Assembly: GCA_025766275.1 (NCBI GenBank)
Contig: JAFKAC010000011.1
Coordinates: 372,001 to 436,000, forward strand
Length of the DNA: 64,000 bases
DNA from: Lactarius indigo
Taxonomy: Eukaryota; Basidiomycota; Agaricomycetes; Russulales; Russulaceae
Direction of reading: 5' to 3'
Under the pieces are notes generated by a model, which was given only the letters and a program-made list of their open reading frames with translations, was not told the DNA's origin and did no database searches. Each line of letters opens with the position of its first letter. The first letter of the stretch is position 1. Position numbers and translations under genes: made by a program. Positions 58,051-64,000 of the stretch are shown piece by piece.

Positions 58051-61000
58051 ATGCCTTCTCTAAAACAGAAACCTCAGGAAAAGGACCATAAAAAACAAAA
58101 GAGCCTTCTAGGATGGCTATCCAATCCTGGTGCTGCTAAGGGGGCTAGTTCAAGCCTGGAGCAACCGCGACTTGGCGCCATCAATCCTTCAATAACGTCC
58201 TCCAGTCCTGGTGGGCGTGATTCAATCTTCGAGACCCCCTCTACAAAACGAGGAACCAACACCGGAACCATCTCACGTGCCGTGAAGAGTGCTACTTATA
58301 CTAAATCATCAGATGGCGGAAGGAGCGTCAATGACACACCACCGACCAGCGATCCCATTGACGTGGACATATCTTCTGATGAGGACATACCCAAACGTGA
58401 GATGAAATCGGTGCGTAGCACTCATATACGCGCATATACTCTCATAGTAAGCGAGTTCTATGCTCCAGACTCGCGGAAAACGAAAGATGGCCATCGAAGA
58501 TTCAGACGAAGGAGAAGAAGGCGACAGTAGTGTTGCACACAAAAAGAGTTCATCAGCGTACAAGCGTTCTCAGGAACCGGGTAAGTAGGATGGCAGCCAC
58601 TCGTCCACGTCGCAGATCTTTTCAATTGCTTGAGGTCAACGTATCCTTAGGGCAAGCAAAGAAGGCTCGCATGGCTACTTTAGAAGATGACACATTCATA
58701 GAAAGTGATGGTCACGACGGCCCTGTATCTGCCTTTTCTCAGACCTTGAGCAAGTTCAAGAAGTCGCCAAAGAAAAGAGGTTGGCCCCATCCATGGCGTT
58801 CGTATCCGCCGTTTGACAATCGATTACCATTTTCAGTCCGTCGTGCGAAGCCCTCAGACGACGACGACGACGACTTCATTGTTCCTGACGACGATAGCGA
58901 AGACGATGCTGCGTCGCGCTCCTCTCGTGTTTCCAAACGGTCTTCCTGCCTGTCTCTTCTGAGCGATGAGGAGGAGGAGGAAAATGTACGAACTCAAAAG
59001 TCCAAGAAGTCGCTAGGGAAAGCTGCCAGACCATCCCTCAAGAAGGCCCACGCATCCAACGGCTCAGCGAATGCTTCTACCAATAACTTCCTCACAGCAG
59101 CAGAACGAAGGGCTCAGGCGACGAAGGACGAGAAAAAATCCCAGGAAGACCCGTTTTCCTTTTTGCTAGATGTCAGAGACGTATGGGTATATCTCGACTT
59201 TCCGCCAATGTCCTGTATTGATGCGCGTCTTCTTTTTCGTAGAAAGACGGCGTCCGACCAGGGGAACCTGGTTATGACCCTCGGACATTGTATATCCCTA
59301 AGAAGGCTTGGAATGATTTCAGCCCCTTCGAGAAACAGGTGCTCTCCACCCTTGTTCAACCGTGCTAGATGATTGATTTGTTTTTAGTTCTGGGAAATCA
59401 AGCAAAATCACTACGATACGGTTGCGTACTATTCACTTGCTCAGTGGTTTGGTTTAACCCGGGTAGATAGATCTTATTTTTTCAGAAGGGGTGAGCTATT
59501 ACTACTCCGTTCCTTTGACTCAGTGCGAATAGAATACCCCTCTTAGCAAATTCCTCGAGGTACGGTCACCTTCTCCGCAGACTTTCTAGTCATTCACGCA
59601 CCGATATCTAGCTGTACGAAGAAGACGCTCGGGTCGGGCATCGTGAGTTCGACCTCAAACTCACGCAACGCGTTAAGATGTCTATGGTGAGCCCGTCCCC
59701 ACGGTAACAATCATTTTAACCTAAAGGATTTCAGGTGGGTGTACCGGAGATGTCTTTCAATTTCTGGGCAGCGTCAGTTTGGTCTCCGTATTTGTCTTCC
59801 CAAGTGACTAATGTCTATTTTCAGGAAATTCTTGGCGAAAGGTATTCATGCTCGAGCATGCGCACCTATCCAGGTTGATAAGGTTGTCTTGGCACTAGGC
59901 TACAAAGTGGGTCGTGTCGATCAATCTGAAACTGCGCTCGGTGCAGAGATGCGTCTTGCTGCAAACAAATCCAGAGGTAAAGTGGGTGATGACAAACAAA
60001 AAGATAAGATCGTGCGAAGGTGTGCGATTTGTTCTTAGGAGACCGTATTCGCCTGACGGGGCCCGCAGAGAGTTAAATAAAGTCTACACTAATGGTACCC
60101 TGGTTGACGATGAACTTCTCACCGATGATCAGGCTGGACATTGTCTCTCCATTCCGTGAGGACGAGACAGGTGGAGAATATGGAAGCTTCGGGATCTGCG
60201 TCCTGGATAGTGCAACCAGCGAGTTCAATCTAAGCGCTTTCGAGGACGACGTGTGTCGTACCAAGCTTGAGACTCTGGTCAGGCAGTTGCGGCCTAAGGA
60301 AATTATCTTTACTAAGGTATGGCGGGCTACTGTGGCTACTATGCGTCGTTTTCCCAGTCCAATTTTTTCTTCACCCACCAACGCAGGGAAATCTGTCCGT
60401 GGCTACGACGCGTTTACTAAAGGTTATACTTCCGGGGGGCTGCCTCTGGACCAGTCTTCGTGACGTAGAGGGTTTCAGTTATGACTAGGACGCTAGATGA
60501 GCTGAAAGCTCTGTACGGGACTTCTGGTGAAGAGACCATGGACGACGACGACGAGTATGGTGCGATCCCAACAGGCTATTCGCGACATGCTCGGGTACAC
60601 GAACGCAATTGAAGCACTTGGTTCCATGATGTGGTGCGTTGTACTTATTCACTGGTGCAAAGGGAGTCATACCGAGTGAGGTTTCCAGGTACCTCCGCCA
60701 GTTGAACATCGACAAGGATATTTTAACTATGAAAAACTTCAACGTGTACGACCCGATGAAAAGGGGACAGGGCCTTGTCCTTGACGGACAGAGTTTAGCT
60801 CATATTGAGGTACTACTCAATAGCGAAGGAACTGAGGAAGGCTCCCTGCTGCAGCTTCTTGGTCGTTGTGTCACGCCATTTCGGTCAGGTTTTCTGCCTA
60901 CGTTGTCCTGCAGCTCCCTGAACCGTTACATTCAGGGAAACGATTGTTCCGCATCTGGTTGTGCATGCCCCTGCGCGAGGTCTCCGATATCAATGCTCGG

Positions 61001-63512
61001 TAGATTTCGCATTGCCCATCACTGTATTTCTTAGCTGAGGTCCGGCCTCAGACTCGATGCGGTTGAGGATTTGATGAATCACCCCACCTTTGAGGGCGAA
61101 TTCATGGAGGTCGCCAAAGGTTTGCCAGACCTGGAGCGTATAGTTTCTCGTATCCATGCGAAAAACTGTAAAGTCAAGGACTTTTTGAAAGTTCTCAAGG
61201 TGACACTCTCCACAATCACTATATCGTTCATCTAATGCCTCGACAGTCCTTTGCAGTGTTGAGCAAAGGCCTATCCAAGCTGGCAGACGCTTCTGAGACC
61301 TTTGAATCGAAGACTATTCTTGGGCTGCTACGCTCAGCTCCGGACCTGCTCCCACATATCAAAAACGTTGAGTCAAGGTTCGAGAGACCAGAAAAGGGTA
61401 TGGAGGTCTGTATTCAAAACATGACGTAAAATCTTCACACGGGTTATCTCATTCAGACAATGATGATCTGCTACCGGTCGAGGGTAAGGATGAGGCGTAT
61501 GACGAAATCGCAGAAGAGATTCGTGAGCTTGAGAAAGATCTCGACAAGTCGCTCAAAAAACTGGAGAAGCAGACCGGGTTAATAGCGTCCTGTTTTACCT
61601 TCGCGTCATTGCCACCTAACGCGGCGATTACAGATGTCCCCTGCAATATTGGCACAGCGCTCAAGGAAACAAGGCAAGTACAGCTGTGCGCTAGCGTCAA
61701 AGTAACCGACCATTTCCTAGGAAATATATCTTGTTCAAGTCAGTGCTGGTCACCAGCGTATTCCGAACGACTGGATCAAAAGTGGGGGTACCAAAGTCTG
61801 TCTGAAGCTACTCTGTCAATCGCTTTCACCAGATCTAATATCTCCAGGCTTTCTCTCGCTGGACTGTTCCTGCCCTAGGGCAGCACGATTCGACAACTTA
61901 AAGAAGCTCGTGAGCGACGTAAGTGCGAGCATCAAGGACTTCAAATTCCGCTTGTTCGCCGAATTTGACAAGGATCGCAGCGTCTGGCTGCGCGCAATTC
62001 GTGTCATGGCAGAGCTTGACTGCCTTTTCAGTCTTGCTAAATCTTCCAATGCTTTTGGAGAACCAGCTTGTCGGCCACAATTAGTCGAAGGCGATATGGC
62101 ATGGATCGAGTTCGAAGAGCTACGCCATCCTGCAATGGCTCTAAGGACGAAGAGCGACTTTATTCCGAACAACGTGAAGTTGGGTGGAACAGTGGGAAGG
62201 ATTTCACTCTTGACTGGTCCGTATTAACCTCTGTGTGCCCCCATATAAACTCACTTTCCATATACACATAGGACCAAACATGGGGTAAGCATTTTGATTT
62301 TGTGGCTTAAAAAATAGCTGACTAGTTGGACTGCTGCAGAGGCAAATCCACAGTAAGTGCGGAAGAGTTCCGAATCGGGTTCCGTGCTTACTTTGTGTAT
62401 AGGTTATGCGCATGACGGCAGCGGGAGTTGTAAGTTCTGTCTGCTGAGAATCACTGCAACACATTGACGTTCGTATCTCAAGATCATGGCGCAGTTGGGC
62501 ATGTTTGTTCCTGCTCGGAGTGCCAGGTACACATTCCATGATCGGCTGAGGCGACTGCCTGATGATATATTTAAGGCTATGTCCGGTGGATTCTATCCTC
62601 ACTCGCATGGGTGCCTATGACAACATGTTCTCTAATGCGAGTACGTTTAAGGTCGAACTCGATGAATGGTAAGAACCCTGTTCCATCCTACGAATGATCT
62701 GTGTTCACTCCTTATAGCTGCAAGATAATGCGAGATGCAACACCTAAGTCGCTTGTGATCCTTGACGGTGTGTCGGAATAGCGTCACCTATGGTAGCACA
62801 ATTGAATGATACTTTGACAGAGCTGGGCAGGGGTACTTCAACATATGTAAGTCCTTCTTCGGAATCAACGACCAGACGAGAATAACGTAGTCTCTCTCAG
62901 GACGGGATGGCGATCGCTGGGGTGGGAAACAATTTCAGCATCCTGACCTGTGACATTCCTAAAGGATTTCTCCCAGGCTGTCTTACATCAATTGGCCACG
63001 CATACCTTGGCTCTGGCATTTTTTGCGACCCATTATGGGTCCTTGACCGACGACTATGCCTACCATCCTAATATCCGAAACATGCATATGAAAACGCTGG
63101 TAGACGACGAAAAGCGCGAGGTGCGTGTTCCGCTTCACACCTTACGCGGACCATTATTTTAACGCTTTTTTAGCTTATATTCTTGTACAAGCTAGTAGAC
63201 GGTATTGCAACGTCGTCTTTCGGAACGCACGTGGCGAACCTCGCTGGTGTGCCAATGGATGTCGTTGAGCGTGCGGAAGTCATCTCGAAAGACTTTGCGA
63301 GCAAGTTCAAGGAAAAGATGGAAGACAAGCGAAGGAAGTTGGCCTCTGCGAGGTTGCCCATCGACACGCAGGCTGACTTTGCTTATCTGTATAAGCTCGC
63401 GGTTGGGGAGTGCGCATTGGAGGGGGATGCTGTGAGAAGACGAGAGGGACTAAAAGGATTGAAGATGGCTATCGGAATCGGATCGTTCGGACAACGTGTT
63501 AAAGTTACATAA
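58051..63512 (+). CDS. MSH6: DNA mismatch-repair ATPase MSH6
   Basis: First suitable ATG is 58051 (MPSLKQKPQEKDHKK), leading to KSLLGWL, a PCNA-binding-like motif. A Ser/acidic leader precedes the MutS I domain (DPFSFLLDVRD ... PKKAWNDFSPFEKQFWEIKQ and YSLAQWFGL with VGVPEMSFNFWAAKFLAKGY). The connector, lever and clamp regions follow. The ATPase part, read over many very short exons, gives TGPNMGGKST, VMRMTAAGV, MAQLGMFVPARSARLCPVDS, GAYDNMFSNASTFKVELDEC, ILDELGRGTSTYDGMAIAG and ALAFFATHYGSL, and the protein ends GSFGQRVKVT at 63512. Msh2-Msh6 recognises base mismatches. In LCPVDSIL the usual DRI of the family reads DSI; otherwise the motifs are complete. The Phe-x-Glu mismatch-contact motif is expected near GYKVGRVDQSE but was not confirmed. 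Confidence 0.94.
62272..62284 (+). other. 13-nt exon encoding part of the MSH6 Walker A loop
   Basis: Flanked by an acceptor ending CACATAG and the donor GTAAGC. It encodes, with one base from the previous exon and shared bases, the residues GPNMG of TGPNMGGKST. Confidence 0.85.
62340..62352 (+). other. 13-nt exon completing the MSH6 Walker A loop
   Basis: Flanked by an acceptor ending GCTGCAG and the donor GTAAGT. It encodes GKST, containing the ATP-binding lysine and threonine, and is separated from the preceding 13-nt exon by a 55-nt intron. Confidence 0.85.
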
Positions 63513-63631
63513 TCATAAATTGAGCGGGTGTGGACTGCGATCGACCGACGAGGCGTTGGTTGTCTTCTTTTCGCATTTCAGCATTCAGCTTTGCTGTCCT
63601 CGTCTGATCCCCTCTTTCCTCAACCACGATC

Positions 63632-64000
63632 ATGTCTTCCCAGTACAGCCCTCCACCCGACAACTCTTACGACCCTATTGAACCCCAACCTCACCCTTAT
63701 TTGCACGAGCCCGTCCTTCACATCTCTGGTCTCCCTCATTATGTAACGGATGAGAATCTTGCCATCGCGTTCAGCACCTGCGCTCCTTTCCGCCCCCGAA
63801 TCGCGCGTGATGGCTCGAATAATCCGCTTTCGGGCACTATCGAGTTTAAGGTCTTACACAAAGGTGTGCATTTCAAGCGCTCAGGCCCAACACCTTTCCA
63901 TGGCCTCGCTGCTGACCGATGCGCGCCTCAATGCGTGTTTCACAGCCGAAACGGCGCTTGCCACCCTCCAAGGACGTCAGATCCCAGGGCTGTCACCACC
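63632..64000 (+). CDS. RRM-domain RNA-binding protein (3' partial)
   Basis: ATG at 63632 (MSSQYSPPPDNSYDPIEPQP). After a Pro-rich leader an RRM begins with VLHISGLPHYVTDENLAIAF and continues RPRIARDGSNNPLSGTIEFK; an intron (GTGTGC...TTCACAG, about 63866-63943) joins it to AETALATLQGRQIPGLS. The window ends inside the gene, so number of RRMs and identity cannot be told. Confidence 0.8.
   Translation, partial: MSSQYSPPPDNSYDPIEPQPHPYLHEPVLHISGLPHYVTDENLAIAFSTCAPFRPRIARDGSNNPLSGTIEFKVLHKGVHFKRSGPTPFHGLAADRCAPQCVFHSRNGACHPPRTSDPRAVTT

Overview
This window looks like a gene-dense piece of a nuclear chromosome from a filamentous basidiomycete, most likely an agaricomycete. Nearly every gene is cut by short introns of about 45-65 nt with GT..AG borders, the spacers are a few hundred bases, and the products are typical of eukaryotes and specifically of fungi (sphingolipid C9-methyltransferase, CRH-type cell-wall glycosidase, SEA-complex WD40 protein, Ypp1-like TPR protein, fungal P450). 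No rRNA, tRNA, CRISPR array or intact transposon was recognised. Because of the introns, CDS coordinates below are whole gene spans from start to stop; products were read by joining exons by eye.

Layout. 0-10 kb: 3' end of a type II myosin heavy chain (+), a BTB/POZ protein (-), and the P5A ATPase SPF1 (+). 10-21 kb: a cytochrome P450 (+), a centrosomin/Mto1-type coiled-coil protein (-) head to head with the SNARE YKT6 (+), then a Ypp1/TTC7-like TPR protein (+). 21-26 kb: a ubiquitin-conjugating enzyme with an unusual tail (-), a gene holding only the N-terminal part of a GTPBP1/2-like protein (+), and about 2.6 kb without a convincing gene. 26-37.6 kb: YIF1 (-) divergent from a sphingolipid C9-methyltransferase (+), then the GATOR2/SEA subunit WDR59/Sea3 (-) divergent from the ribosome-biogenesis protein Puf6 (+). 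37.8-46 kb: phosphopantothenoylcysteine synthetase (+), EXO1 (+), a two-finger C2H2 protein (+), PIG-P (-), a RAD51-family protein (-). 46-56 kb: a multi-RRM protein (+) and a 7.5-kb gene for a very large helical protein (+). 56-64 kb: a decayed CRH-type GH16 gene (-), the mismatch-repair ATPase MSH6 (+), and the start of another RRM protein (+).

This is mostly a housekeeping neighbourhood rather than a cluster for one pathway. Three genome-maintenance genes (EXO1, RAD51-like, MSH6) lie within 25 kb, and several ER/Golgi membrane genes (SPF1, YKT6, YIF1, PIG-P) are scattered through it; I see no evidence that they are co-regulated. The most noteworthy observations are about gene structure and decay: a start codon that appears split by an intron in SPF1, two consecutive 13-nt exons encoding the Walker A loop of MSH6, a 12-nt exon in the E2 gene, probable GC-AG introns in YKT6 and the Sea3 gene, an in-frame stop directly before the zinc-finger ATG, a CRH pseudogene with a lost catalytic residue, a GTPBP-like gene without a GTPase domain, and an E2 whose tail carries three SUMO-interaction-like motifs. 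I did not find a convincing new multi-gene system.
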